DNA of 64,000 nt. It comes from an uncultured Collinsella sp. Lineage in GTDB: Bacteria > Actinomycetota > Coriobacteriia > Coriobacteriales > Coriobacteriaceae. How positions within the stretch are numbered: position 1 is the stretch's first letter; each line of letters opens with the position of its first letter. The notes beneath the pieces are model-generated. The model was not told the DNA's origin. It searched no databases and saw nothing but the letters and a program-made list of their open reading frames with translations. Both the position numbers and the translations under genes were made by a program. Of the stretch, positions 1 to 8,325 are shown piece by piece. Location of the stretch: NCBI GenBank assembly GCA_958436995.1, contig CAUBMI010000003.1, positions 13,386-77,385 of the forward strand, in the 5' to 3' direction.

Positions 1-799
1 AAAGGCGCATCTGGCCGTCGGCGATGTTCTCGGTCCAGGAGCCCTCGCCGGCGAGCATCTCCACCTTGGAGACGCGGCGGGCTTTCTTTTCGCCCTTGCT
101 CATCACACGCACGATGCTCGTGGGATGAGCGGCGACCGCCAGCACGCGGGAGACTTGCGAGCGCGGAAAAGAGCCCGTGGGCGTCCAGAGTGCAACCTCG
201 AGCGCCTTGGTGCGGCGCGATGCGCGAATGCCCACGCGTTCGAGCCCTAAGTCATGGCTGCCGCTTAGATAGTTGAGTGCGCCGACGACCGATTTGAGCG
301 CCTTGGGAAAACGCTTATCGAACAGCGGGCACGAATCGACGGTCACGATCTTGCTGGGATCGACGCCGTGCATGCCAAGACGAACGCGGCCGTTAACGAC
401 GGTCGGTTCGAGCTCAATTTTATTGCGGTAGCCCCAATCGTCCTTGGTGTGGCGGATGGGCTGCACCAGCTCGTCGACTTGCTCAGGGGTGAACTTGCCG
501 ATGCGCTCGAGCGTAGAGCGCAGGTTTTGCTCCTTGGCGGCAAGCTGAGCGGTGCGTGAGAGGTTGCCCCACGAGCAGCCACCGCAGATGCCCACGAAGG
601 GGCAGGGAGGCTGAATTCGATCGGGGCTCGGCTCCAGAATCTCGGTGGCGCGGGCGCGCATAAACGATTTGCCGTCCTGCACGATCTCGGCCTCGACGGT
701 GTCGCCCGCCACGGCGCCCTGCACAAATACGGCCTTGCCGTTGTCGGCATGCGCCAGACCATCGGCGCCATACGTCATCGATTCTATGGTGAGCTTCAT
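1..799 (-). CDS. 23S rRNA (uracil-5-)-methyltransferase, RlmD/RumA-like (3' part missing)
   Basis: This open frame starts at the ATG at 799 and runs off the left edge without a stop, so about 266 codons of the N-terminal part are visible. The first ~55 residues look like a TRAM RNA-binding domain (MKLTIESMTYGADGLAH, then GAVAGDTVEAEI). It is followed by a CPFVGICGGCSWG cysteine motif and a later SCPLF cysteine, the four-Cys iron-sulfur pattern of the RumA family. The family methylates C5 of a uridine in 23S rRNA using S-adenosylmethionine; the SAM-binding and catalytic Cys region would lie outside the window. Which uridine is modified (RlmD or RlmCD type) cannot be told from this part. It is separated from the preceding ppk gene by a strong terminator. 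Confidence 0.85.
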   Translation of the reverse strand, partial: MKLTIESMTYGADGLAHADNGKAVFVQGAVAGDTVEAEIVQDGKSFMRARATEILEPSPDRIQPPCPFVGICGGCSWGNLSRTAQLAAKEQNLRSTLERIGKFTPEQVDELVQPIRHTKDDWGYRNKIELEPTVVNGRVRLGMHGVDPSKIVTVDSCPLFDKRFPKALKSVVGALNYLSGSHDLGLERVGIRASRRTKALEVALWTPTGSFPRSQVSRVLAVAAHPTSIVRVMSKGEKKARRVSKVEMLAGEGSWTENIADGQMRL

Positions 800-848
800 A
801 TTCCTGCCCGTCATTCGCGTTGTTGTTCGCAACCATGGTAGCAGGGAA

Positions 849-891
849 AAGCGCCCCGTACCTGAGGCATTCCTCAAATACGGGGCGCTTC
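849..891 (-). terminator. Rho-independent terminator after ppk
   Basis: A 10-bp stem GCGCCCCGTA / TACGGGGCGC (arms 851-860 and 880-889) is followed on the minus strand by TTTTCCC. It lies just downstream of the polyphosphate kinase stop codon. Confidence 0.8.
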
Positions 892-900
892 TACAAACGT

Positions 901-3354
901 CTATTTCGTCTTGCCGGTAATGAGCGTCTTAAGGCCTAAGCCGATTAGACCCAGGCCCATGCGTACGCGGCTGGGGCGATGGCGCTCGATGGCCTTGGTC
1001 TTGCCGGCGGGCTTCTCGCGGTGGGCGCTTGCCTGGGGCGCGGGCTTAGCGTTCTGCGGCTGAGGTTGAGGCTGGGGTGCAGGCTCGGGCTCGGGCTCCA
1101 GGTCGGGCTCGATGACGGTCGCCTGGACCTTCTGTACCTTAGGGGCTGCCGGCTGTGGCTTGGGCTTGGGGCCCAGAACAGGTGCGGATTCCGGTTTTGC
1201 TTTGGCGACGGGCTCCGAAGCCACGGCTGCGGACTCGGCGTTGCGATAAGCGCGCTCCAACAGGAACTCCTGCGAGTTAAAGGGCTTCTCACCCTCTTTT
1301 CGCTCTACGGGAACCCAGGTGCCGTCGCTCGTCAGGCTACGTGCCTTCACGTTGTCGCGCAGCTGCACGCCCATGTACTCGTGCACCAGCGCGCGGCAGG
1401 TGGGGTCGAGCACGGGGAAAGCGATCTCTACGCGATGCTCGGTGTTGCGCGTCATCATGTCGGCAGAACTCAGGTAGATCATGTCCGAGTCCACGCCGAA
1501 GGCATAGACACGCGCGTGCTCCAAGAAACGTCCGACGATAGAACGTACGTGCACGTTTTCGGTCTTGCCCGCAATGTTGGGCTTCAGGCACGAGATGCCG
1601 CGGATGATCATGTCCACGCGCACGCCGGCACACGATGCCTCGGAGATCTTGTCGATGACCTCGCGGTCGGTGAGCGAGTTGAGCTTAAAGAACACGCGGG
1701 CGGGCTCGCCGGCCAGCGCACGTTGTATCTCGCGGTCCAGACCGCGCATGATGAGCGGCTTAAGGCCGACGGGCGCCACGCCCAAAAAGCGGTAGTCGCC
1801 GCGCAGGTTGCCCAGCGACAGGTTGCGGAAGAACAGGTTGGCGTCTTCGCCGATGCCGGGATGGGCGGTCATGAGCATAAAGTCGCTGTAGAGCTTGGCC
1901 GTCTTCTCGTTAAAGTTGCCGGTACCCAAAAGCGTGAGTCGGGTGAGCGCCATACCCTCGCGATAGGTAAGCTGGCAGATCTTTGAGTGGCATTTAAAAC
2001 CCTCGGAGCCATAGATGACGGTGCAGCCCGCTTCTTCCAGACGCTCTGCCCACTCGATGTTATTTTGCTCGTCAAAGCGCGCGCGGAGCTCCATGAGCAC
2101 CGTGACCTCTTTGCCGTTCTCGGCGGCATCGATGAGCGACTCGCACAGACGACTCTGCTTGGCCACGCGGTAGAGCGTGATGCGCAGCGAGATGCACTCG
2201 GGGTCGTATGCGGCCTCGTGTACCAGGTCCAGGAACGGATTCATGGCCTCGTAGGGGTAAAAGAGCAACTTGTCGCCCTGCAGCACCTGCTCGCGAATGG
2301 AGCGGGACATGTCGATGGTGGGATTGGGCTGCGGCTTAAACGGCGTAAAGAGGAGCTCGTTGCGCAGGTGCTCGGGAATTTTGCCCTCGATGCCAAAGAC
2401 GTAGCCCAGGTCGAGCGGGATATCGCAGGTAAAAACCGAGCGGCGCGAAAGCTCGAGCGCTTTGCGGATGGTCTTGAGCGTCGCCTTCTCGAGCGAACCG
2501 GAGACGGCAAGCACCACCGGCTGCAGGCGCAAGCGCTTTTTGAGGATGCGCTTCATGTGCTGGCGGTAATCCTCTTCCTCCTCGACGCCCTCGCCGTCCG
2601 GGTCGATATCGGCATTGCGGGTGACGCGGATCAGAGCGCGGTCGAGCGGCTTATAGGAGCCAAAGCAGCTGTCCAAGCAGGCAAGAATGACGTCCTCGAG
2701 CAAGATGTAGGAGTAGGTGCCGGCGGGCGAGGGAATCTCGACCACGCGGTTCATCGAGGCGGGAATCTCGATGAGGCCCAGCAGACTTTCCTCGTCCGTG
2801 ACACCGTCCAGTCCGCAAGCTAGATAGAGTGCGCCGTTGCGCAGGTTGGGGAAGGGGTGGCGCGGGTCAATGACCAACGGCGAGATGACCGGCGACACGT
2901 AGGCCTGGAAGTAGCGGGTGACAAAGGTGCGCTCCTCGGGCGTAAGCGAATCGATGCGGGCGCGGTGAACGCCCAGGGTGTCGAGCTTGCCCTCGATGCT
3001 CTTAAAGATGGACTCCCATCGGGTAAGGAGCCCGGGCATTTCGGCCATGACAGCATCGACTTGTTCGGAGGCGGTCATATTGCTCTTGTTGTCGACAGGC
3101 TGTTTTTTGAGCTCTGCCAGGTCGGAAAGGCCGCCCACACGCACCATGAGAAACTCGTCCAGGTTGGACTCGAAGATCGACACGAACTTGAGGCGCTCAA
3201 ATAGCGGAACGGTCTCGTCGAATGCCTCGTCAAGTACGCGGTTGTCAAAGCGCAGCCAGCTAAGCTCTCGGTTTTGCGTATACGAAAAATCACGCGGCGG
3301 CTTGCGCAGCTTGGCGGCCTTTTGCTTCTTTTCGATTTTGCTCGGCATATGCAT
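901..3354 (-). CDS. ppk1: Polyphosphate kinase 1
   Basis: The 817-residue product matches PPK1, which reversibly polymerises the gamma phosphate of ATP into polyphosphate. The N-terminal domain carries the family segment NRELSWLRFDNRVL near residue 28. The catalytic histidine that becomes phosphorylated is in GFKCHSKI (His about 456), and a second conserved histidine is in EHARVYAFG (about 613). The PPK core ends near residue 700. It is followed by a tail of about 115 residues that is rich in proline, alanine and alternating Pro-Glu/Pro-Gln, then basic, which is not part of the usual ~690-residue enzyme. The start could equally be the in-frame ATG at 3348. The gene stands alone, with its own terminator. 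Confidence 0.95.
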   Translation of the reverse strand: MHMPSKIEKKQKAAKLRKPPRDFSYTQNRELSWLRFDNRVLDEAFDETVPLFERLKFVSIFESNLDEFLMVRVGGLSDLAELKKQPVDNKSNMTASEQVDAVMAEMPGLLTRWESIFKSIEGKLDTLGVHRARIDSLTPEERTFVTRYFQAYVSPVISPLVIDPRHPFPNLRNGALYLACGLDGVTDEESLLGLIEIPASMNRVVEIPSPAGTYSYILLEDVILACLDSCFGSYKPLDRALIRVTRNADIDPDGEGVEEEEDYRQHMKRILKKRLRLQPVVLAVSGSLEKATLKTIRKALELSRRSVFTCDIPLDLGYVFGIEGKIPEHLRNELLFTPFKPQPNPTIDMSRSIREQVLQGDKLLFYPYEAMNPFLDLVHEAAYDPECISLRITLYRVAKQSRLCESLIDAAENGKEVTVLMELRARFDEQNNIEWAERLEEAGCTVIYGSEGFKCHSKICQLTYREGMALTRLTLLGTGNFNEKTAKLYSDFMLMTAHPGIGEDANLFFRNLSLGNLRGDYRFLGVAPVGLKPLIMRGLDREIQRALAGEPARVFFKLNSLTDREVIDKISEASCAGVRVDMIIRGISCLKPNIAGKTENVHVRSIVGRFLEHARVYAFGVDSDMIYLSSADMMTRNTEHRVEIAFPVLDPTCRALVHEYMGVQLRDNVKARSLTSDGTWVPVERKEGEKPFNSQEFLLERAYRNAESAAVASEPVAKAKPESAPVLGPKPKPQPAAPKVQKVQATVIEPDLEPEPEPAPQPQPQPQNAKPAPQASAHREKPAGKTKAIERHRPSRVRMGLGLIGLGLKTLITGKTK

Positions 3355-3756
3355 CTGTCCGTTCAGTCCTCGCAGGGGACGATAGCCTAACTCTATTCAC
3401 TATTGTCTCAATTTAGTCGCCCGCTGGCACGGACGTATCGCGCGAACGGTATCTTTACCTACTTCTTACGATGCCCGGCCATAGAACTAACGCTCGCGAC
3501 GCTATTGCTAGCGTTCAATATTCTCACTCAACTGATAGGGATGCGTGAATAAGAATGATGGCAAGCTGAATATCATCGAATTCGGTCCAAAACGTGAGCT
3601 AGCTTCATTTATATACATAAAACCGTTTTACCTATGCAATTCTAAATCATGGATTTATAGATGCGATGGGGGATAATTTATAGGAAAAAGAGCGTTTACC
3701 TTAGAAAAGTTACTTTAGAGCGCCGAAGTGTATCATGGGGGAATCACATGCGATAT
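3355..3756. other. AT-rich intergenic region upstream of arcA copy 1
   Basis: No convincing gene was seen. The stretch is much richer in A and T than the flanking genes. It holds isolated matches to the arginine-associated element discussed elsewhere (ACCGTTTTACC at 3622-3632 and AGCGTTTACC at 3691-3700), neither with a clear partner 21 bp away. The ppk promoter must lie within the first ~100 bases. Confidence 0.5.
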
Positions 3757-3823
3757 ACCGTTCATCGCACTTTGTTGACCGTTCGGGGGCGAGGTGGAAT
3801 TGCGGGTGGAATTTGGATATAAC
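3757..3823 (+). promoter_or_regulatory. arcA copy 1 control region: 21-bp-spaced direct repeats and likely promoter
   Basis: ACCGTTCATC (3757-3766) and ACCGTTCGGG (3778-3787) are direct repeats with starts exactly 21 bp apart. A TATAAC -10-like box lies at 3818-3823 with no good -35 at the right distance. The repeats would therefore be centred about 45-70 bp before the start of transcription, the position of an activator site. The block CCGTTCGGGGGCGAGGTGGAA and the 39-bp distance to the -10 box are the same upstream of arcA copy 2, although most of the surrounding sequence differs. Binding by an ArgR-type protein is inferred from the spacing, not from a canonical ARG box. Confidence 0.6.
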
Positions 3824-3839
3824 TAGAGCTGTCAGCAAG

Positions 3840-3864
3840 CAGCGCCCGTTACGGAAGGGCGCTG
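3840..3864 (+). other. Hairpin in the arcA copy 1 leader
   Basis: CAGCGCCC (3840-3847) and GGGCGCTG (3857-3864) form an 8-bp stem in the untranslated leader. A related GC-rich hairpin exists in the copy 2 leader (about 6914-6932), with different sequence. It has no T-run, so it is more likely an mRNA-stabilising or regulatory element than a terminator. Confidence 0.45.
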
Positions 3865-3880
3865 ATAGATTCGGCCGAAA

Positions 3881-5147
3881 GGCCCGAAAGAAAGGTAGGA
3901 GGCCATGACGAAAGGTCTGCACGTGCCTTCCGAGATCGGCAAGCTCAGGAAGGTCTGCCTGCACCGTCCCGGCGACGAGCTCCTCAACCTGCCGCCCGAC
4001 GAGCTCGAGCGACTCCTGTTCGACGACGTCCCGTTCCTGGAGGTCGCGCAGCAGGAGCACGACACCTTCGCCCAGATCCTGAGGGACCAGGGCGTCGAGG
4101 TGCTCTACCTCGAGAACCTCGTCGCAGAGGTGTTCGACCAGGTCCCCGGCGCCCGCGCCGAGTTCACCGACCAGTACATCGCCGAGGCGGGCATCCGCGG
4201 CCAGCACATGCCGCAGATCGTCCGCGAGAAGCTGGACTCCATCGAGGACAACCTCGAGTTCGTCAAGAAGACCATGGCCGGCATGACCAAGGCCGAGATC
4301 GACATGCCCCTCACGGCGTCCACGACCCTCGACTCCCTGGTCAACTCCGAGTCCGAGTCCGACCTGATCATCGACCCGATGCCCAACCTCTACTTCACCC
4401 GCGACCCGTTCGCGGTCGTCGGCGAGGGCGTCAACCTCAACCGCATGTACTCGGTCACCCGCAACCGCGAGACCCTGTACGGCAAGTACGTCTTCAAGTA
4501 CCACCCCGACTACAAGGACGTCTCCCTGTACTTCCGCCGCGACTGTCAGTTCCACACCGAGGGCGGCGACGTGCTGAACATCAACGAGAAGACCCTCGCC
4601 GTCGGCATCTCCCAGCGCACCCAGGCGGCCGCCATCGACGTCATGGCCCAGAACATCTTCTGGAACTCCGACTCCAAGGTCGAGCGCATCCTGGCCTTCG
4701 ACATCCCGGTCTCGCGCGCCTTCATGCACCTCGACACGGTCTTCACCCAGATCGACGTCGATAAGTTCACGATCCACCCCGCCATCATGGGCACCCTGCG
4801 CGTCTACGAGCTGACCGCCGGCAAGAACCCGGGCGACGTGAACATCCGCCTGATCGAGGACACCCTCGAGCACGTCCTGGAGGACGCCACCGGCGTCGAC
4901 CAGGTCAAGCTGATCCCCTGCGGCGGCGGCGACCCGATCGCGGCCTCCCGCGAGCAGTGGAACGACGGCTCCAACACCCTGTGCGTCGAGCCCGGCAAGA
5001 TCTGCGTCTACGCCCGCAACACCGTCACCAACGACGTGCTGTACAAGGAGGGCCTGGACCTTCTCGTCGTGCCCTCCGCCGAGCTCTCCCGCGGCCGTGG
5101 CGGCCCGCGCTGCATGAGCATGCCCTTCTGGCGCGAGGACCTCTAAG
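3881..5147. repeat. Perfect direct repeat, copy 1 (arcA unit)
   Basis: About 1,267 bases, beginning 24 bases before the arcA start codon and ending one base after its stop, recur at 6955-8221 with a constant offset of 3,074. I found no difference by eye. Flanks diverge immediately on both sides, so the duplicated or converted unit is the ribosome binding site plus the coding sequence. Confidence 0.9.
3905..5146 (+). CDS. arcA: Arginine deiminase, copy 1
   Basis: The 413-residue protein hydrolyses L-arginine to citrulline and ammonia, the first step of the cytosolic ADI pathway. Family motifs are present: NLYFTRDPF (substrate-binding Asp), HTEGGDVL, FMHLDTVFT with the catalytic His, and GRGGPRCMSMPFWR with the nucleophilic Cys at about residue 403. 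Length is normal. The ribosome binding site AGGTAGGAGG is well placed before the ATG. Codon use is extreme, nearly all C-ending (CTC, GTC, ATC), unlike the more mixed neighbours, as expected of a very highly expressed gene. The protein and the gene are identical to those of copy 2. Confidence 0.97.
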   Translation: MTKGLHVPSEIGKLRKVCLHRPGDELLNLPPDELERLLFDDVPFLEVAQQEHDTFAQILRDQGVEVLYLENLVAEVFDQVPGARAEFTDQYIAEAGIRGQHMPQIVREKLDSIEDNLEFVKKTMAGMTKAEIDMPLTASTTLDSLVNSESESDLIIDPMPNLYFTRDPFAVVGEGVNLNRMYSVTRNRETLYGKYVFKYHPDYKDVSLYFRRDCQFHTEGGDVLNINEKTLAVGISQRTQAAAIDVMAQNIFWNSDSKVERILAFDIPVSRAFMHLDTVFTQIDVDKFTIHPAIMGTLRVYELTAGKNPGDVNIRLIEDTLEHVLEDATGVDQVKLIPCGGGDPIAASREQWNDGSNTLCVEPGKICVYARNTVTNDVLYKEGLDLLVVPSAELSRGRGGPRCMSMPFWREDL

Positions 5148-5179
5148 GTTTTCAAAGACCCGTACAGGTCTTAATACAA

Positions 5180-5245
5180 ACATCTAGCTGACATTAGATG
5201 TCTCCCAATGGGACGGTGCGGTTCTTTCGCACCGTCCCATTCATG
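5180..5245 (+). terminator. Terminator after arcA copy 1
   Basis: A small hairpin ACATCTA/TAGATGT (5180-5201) is followed by a strong stem, GGGACGGTGCG with CGCACCGTCCC (about 5210-5243), ending in ATTCATG. It separates arcA from the aminotransferase gene; the T-run is weak. Confidence 0.6.
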
Positions 5246-5281
5246 TTTATTGACGCTAAATTAAGATCAGATAAGGTGGCC

Positions 5282-6406
5282 ATGGATATCAAGACAATTG
5301 GCGTTGAGGATTGGCTCAACGTTTGGGAGAAGAGTGCTACCTGGGATATCGCTCAGTCGACGATCTCGTCGCTGACCATGGGTGAGCTTCGCGCACTTGA
5401 CGAGCAGGACGGTGCTACGTTCTACGAGCGCTTGGATCGCGAGAAGATGAATTACGGCTGGATCGAGGGTTCGCCGGAGTTTAAGGCCGAAGTCGCCAAG
5501 CTGTATCGTCGCGAGGTCAATCCCGATCACATTTTGCAGACCAACGGCTGCACGGGCGCGAACCTCAACGCCATCATGGCCGTGGTCGAGCCCGGCGACC
5601 ATGTGATTGCCGAGTGGCCCACCTATGCGCCGCTCTATGAGATTCCGCGCACGCTGGGTGCCGAGGTCGAGTATTGGGGGCTTCGCGAGGAGCTCGGCTG
5701 GAAGCCCGATATCGAACAGCTCAAGCACCTCGTTCACCCCAACACCAAGCTCATCTGCATCAATAACGCATCGAACCCCATCGGTACGGTGCTCGATGCC
5801 GATACGCTCGGCCAGATTGCCGAGATCGCCCGTTCGGCTGGCGCCTATGTGCTGTGCGACGAGGTGTACCTGCCGCTCGAAAACACTGACTCCTTTATGT
5901 CGATGGCCGACGTGTACGAGAAGGCCATTGTCACCAACTCGGTGTCCAAGACCTATTCGACGCCTGCGGCCCGCGTGGGCTGGGTCGTGGCCAACGAAGA
6001 GGTGTCCAACCGCATCCGCACATATCGCGACTACACCATGATCTGCGGCGGCGTGTTCAACGACGCCCTGGCGACCTACGTGCTCGAGCACAAGGACAAG
6101 ATTCTCGAGCGCAACCGCAAGATCGTGTTTGGCAACCGCGATATCGCACAGGCTTGGATCGATACGCAGCACCGTGTCTCCTGGACGGCCCCGCGGGGCG
6201 TGCCCACCTCGTTTATCCAGCTGGATATTCCCGAGGACGACGAGGAGTTCTGCAAGCGCCTGTTGGCCGAGAGGGGAGTGCTGCTGGTTCCCGGTAGCTG
6301 CTTTGAGCTTCCCTGCGGCGCACGCCTGGGCTACTGCGCGAGCGAAGACGTTCTTCGCGAGGGCCTGAGGCTTTTGGGCGAGGCACTGGCGGAGTTTGAT
6401 CGCTAG
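5282..6406 (+). CDS. PLP-dependent aminotransferase, class I/II fold
   Basis: The 374-residue protein starting at the ATG at 5282 has fold-type I aminotransferase motifs: NNASNPIGTVL (Asn-Pro for cofactor and substrate), VLCDEVYLPLE (Asp contacting the PLP ring), and SVSKTYSTPAARVGWVV containing the Schiff-base Lys. An in-frame start at 5198 would add residues encoded by the upstream terminator, so it is rejected. The substrate cannot be named. The gene is sandwiched between two identical arcA copies, which suggests, without proving, a role in amino-acid catabolism linked to arginine. Codon use is less biased than in arcA. Confidence 0.85.
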   Translation: MDIKTIGVEDWLNVWEKSATWDIAQSTISSLTMGELRALDEQDGATFYERLDREKMNYGWIEGSPEFKAEVAKLYRREVNPDHILQTNGCTGANLNAIMAVVEPGDHVIAEWPTYAPLYEIPRTLGAEVEYWGLREELGWKPDIEQLKHLVHPNTKLICINNASNPIGTVLDADTLGQIAEIARSAGAYVLCDEVYLPLENTDSFMSMADVYEKAIVTNSVSKTYSTPAARVGWVVANEEVSNRIRTYRDYTMICGGVFNDALATYVLEHKDKILERNRKIVFGNRDIAQAWIDTQHRVSWTAPRGVPTSFIQLDIPEDDEEFCKRLLAERGVLLVPGSCFELPCGARLGYCASEDVLREGLRLLGEALAEFDR

Positions 6407-6829
6407 GATTCCGACGGCTCTCAAAGCCACTCAAATCTGTCTACGATTATCGATAACAGACCCGTTTCCCATGAGGGGAGCGGGTCTGTTTTTCTATACC
6501 GAGAAGTCAAGTTGTTACAAATGAGGCCGTAAGGCGAGCCGGTGTTCGTTGGGCCTTATACTGAACTTCCGGTGAACGGTACCAAGCGTCTGGTAAACGG
6601 TAATATGCATACCAGAAATGAATAGGACAAACTTTTTTCTGAATAAAAATGAAAATGGTTGAGACGCGGCATGAATCGCTGATTCTATTCATAGCTTTAT
6701 TAGAAATATGCAATTTGAGGGTGGTTTAATAAAGTTAAGTTCCATTTGCTATTTGGACTGAAAACGCGTTTTAGCACGTAAATACACTTTATTATATCAA
6801 AGTGTGCCATGCGTGAAATATATGTGTAT
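6407..6829. other. AT-rich intergenic region between the aminotransferase and arcA copy 2
   Basis: An inverted repeat at about 6459-6492 (AACAGACCCG/CGGGTCTGTT followed by TTTCT) is a good terminator for the aminotransferase. The rest is AT-rich with no convincing gene; a 68-codon minus-strand frame at 6507-6713 has no support. The inverted regulatory repeats at 6571-6601 are listed separately. Confidence 0.55.
6571..6601 (-). promoter_or_regulatory. 21-bp-spaced repeats of the arginine-associated element, reverse orientation
   Basis: GGTGAACGGT (6571-6580) and GGTAAACGGT (6592-6601) read ACCGTTCACC and ACCGTTTACC on the minus strand, again with starts 21 bp apart. This is the closest pair to a consensus. 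It lies about 300 bp before the arcA copy 2 promoter with no minus-strand gene in reach, so it may be a distal or looping site. Confidence 0.55.
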
Positions 6830-6896
6830 GCCGTTCACCCCTCATATAAAACCGTTCGGGGGCGAGGTGGAAGTATGGACTGATTTTGGATATAAA
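6830..6896 (+). promoter_or_regulatory. arcA copy 2 control region: 21-bp-spaced direct repeats and likely promoter
   Basis: GCCGTTCACC (6830-6839) and ACCGTTCGGG (6851-6860) start 21 bp apart, and a TATAAA -10-like box is at 6891-6896. The geometry is the same as for arcA copy 1, to the base, while the intervening sequence has diverged. That is evidence that these positions are conserved for function. Confidence 0.6.
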
Positions 6897-6954
6897 TATG
6901 TCGTCAGCAATAACGCCTCACACGGAGGGGCGCTAACGAATCGGCCCTGACAAG

Positions 6955-8221
6955 GGCCCGAAAGAAAGGTAGGAGGCCATGACGAAAGGTCTGCACGTGC
7001 CTTCCGAGATCGGCAAGCTCAGGAAGGTCTGCCTGCACCGTCCCGGCGACGAGCTCCTCAACCTGCCGCCCGACGAGCTCGAGCGACTCCTGTTCGACGA
7101 CGTCCCGTTCCTGGAGGTCGCGCAGCAGGAGCACGACACCTTCGCCCAGATCCTGAGGGACCAGGGCGTCGAGGTGCTCTACCTCGAGAACCTCGTCGCA
7201 GAGGTGTTCGACCAGGTCCCCGGCGCCCGCGCCGAGTTCACCGACCAGTACATCGCCGAGGCGGGCATCCGCGGCCAGCACATGCCGCAGATCGTCCGCG
7301 AGAAGCTGGACTCCATCGAGGACAACCTCGAGTTCGTCAAGAAGACCATGGCCGGCATGACCAAGGCCGAGATCGACATGCCCCTCACGGCGTCCACGAC
7401 CCTCGACTCCCTGGTCAACTCCGAGTCCGAGTCCGACCTGATCATCGACCCGATGCCCAACCTCTACTTCACCCGCGACCCGTTCGCGGTCGTCGGCGAG
7501 GGCGTCAACCTCAACCGCATGTACTCGGTCACCCGCAACCGCGAGACCCTGTACGGCAAGTACGTCTTCAAGTACCACCCCGACTACAAGGACGTCTCCC
7601 TGTACTTCCGCCGCGACTGTCAGTTCCACACCGAGGGCGGCGACGTGCTGAACATCAACGAGAAGACCCTCGCCGTCGGCATCTCCCAGCGCACCCAGGC
7701 GGCCGCCATCGACGTCATGGCCCAGAACATCTTCTGGAACTCCGACTCCAAGGTCGAGCGCATCCTGGCCTTCGACATCCCGGTCTCGCGCGCCTTCATG
7801 CACCTCGACACGGTCTTCACCCAGATCGACGTCGATAAGTTCACGATCCACCCCGCCATCATGGGCACCCTGCGCGTCTACGAGCTGACCGCCGGCAAGA
7901 ACCCGGGCGACGTGAACATCCGCCTGATCGAGGACACCCTCGAGCACGTCCTGGAGGACGCCACCGGCGTCGACCAGGTCAAGCTGATCCCCTGCGGCGG
8001 CGGCGACCCGATCGCGGCCTCCCGCGAGCAGTGGAACGACGGCTCCAACACCCTGTGCGTCGAGCCCGGCAAGATCTGCGTCTACGCCCGCAACACCGTC
8101 ACCAACGACGTGCTGTACAAGGAGGGCCTGGACCTTCTCGTCGTGCCCTCCGCCGAGCTCTCCCGCGGCCGTGGCGGCCCGCGCTGCATGAGCATGCCCT
8201 TCTGGCGCGAGGACCTCTAAG
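6955..8221. repeat. Perfect direct repeat, copy 2 (arcA unit)
   Basis: This is the second copy of the unit at 3881-5147. Same-orientation identical repeats of this size flanking the aminotransferase could recombine and delete or amplify the ~3.07 kb between them. Confidence 0.9.
6979..8220 (+). CDS. arcA: Arginine deiminase, copy 2
   Basis: It is identical in nucleotide and protein sequence to the copy at 3905-5146 (413 residues, catalytic Cys about 403, same AGGTAGGAGG ribosome binding site). This copy is the one directly followed by the ornithine carbamoyltransferase gene, so it is the one in the classical arcA-arcB order. A hairpin between them suggests arcB also has, or needs, its own transcript. 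Confidence 0.97.
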   Translation: MTKGLHVPSEIGKLRKVCLHRPGDELLNLPPDELERLLFDDVPFLEVAQQEHDTFAQILRDQGVEVLYLENLVAEVFDQVPGARAEFTDQYIAEAGIRGQHMPQIVREKLDSIEDNLEFVKKTMAGMTKAEIDMPLTASTTLDSLVNSESESDLIIDPMPNLYFTRDPFAVVGEGVNLNRMYSVTRNRETLYGKYVFKYHPDYKDVSLYFRRDCQFHTEGGDVLNINEKTLAVGISQRTQAAAIDVMAQNIFWNSDSKVERILAFDIPVSRAFMHLDTVFTQIDVDKFTIHPAIMGTLRVYELTAGKNPGDVNIRLIEDTLEHVLEDATGVDQVKLIPCGGGDPIAASREQWNDGSNTLCVEPGKICVYARNTVTNDVLYKEGLDLLVVPSAELSRGRGGPRCMSMPFWREDL

Positions 8222-8232
8222 TCTTTCCGTTT

Positions 8233-8280
8233 CCGGTGCGGTCCCCCTACAACCGCACCGGCTTCGCCCGTTAAACGGGC
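8233..8280 (+). terminator. Hairpins between arcA copy 2 and arcB
   Basis: CCGGTGCGGT/ACCGCACCGG (8233-8242 and 8252-8261) is followed at once by GCCCGTTAAACGGGC (8266-8280). Neither has a good T-run, so partial termination or RNA processing that sets the arcA:arcB ratio is as likely as full termination. Confidence 0.5.
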
Positions 8281-8325
8281 AACACTAGTATTTGCGTAAT
8301 TCATTTCTTCGAAAGGATTCGAACC

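Noticed and set aside
5198..5281. N-terminal extension of the aminotransferase from 5198
   Set aside because: The extra residues are encoded by the terminator hairpin of arcA copy 1, and the conserved start of the protein is at 5282.
6507..6713. A 68-codon minus-strand ORF near the inverted regulatory repeats
   Set aside because: It has no ribosome binding site or family resemblance, and its composition fits chance in an AT-rich spacer.
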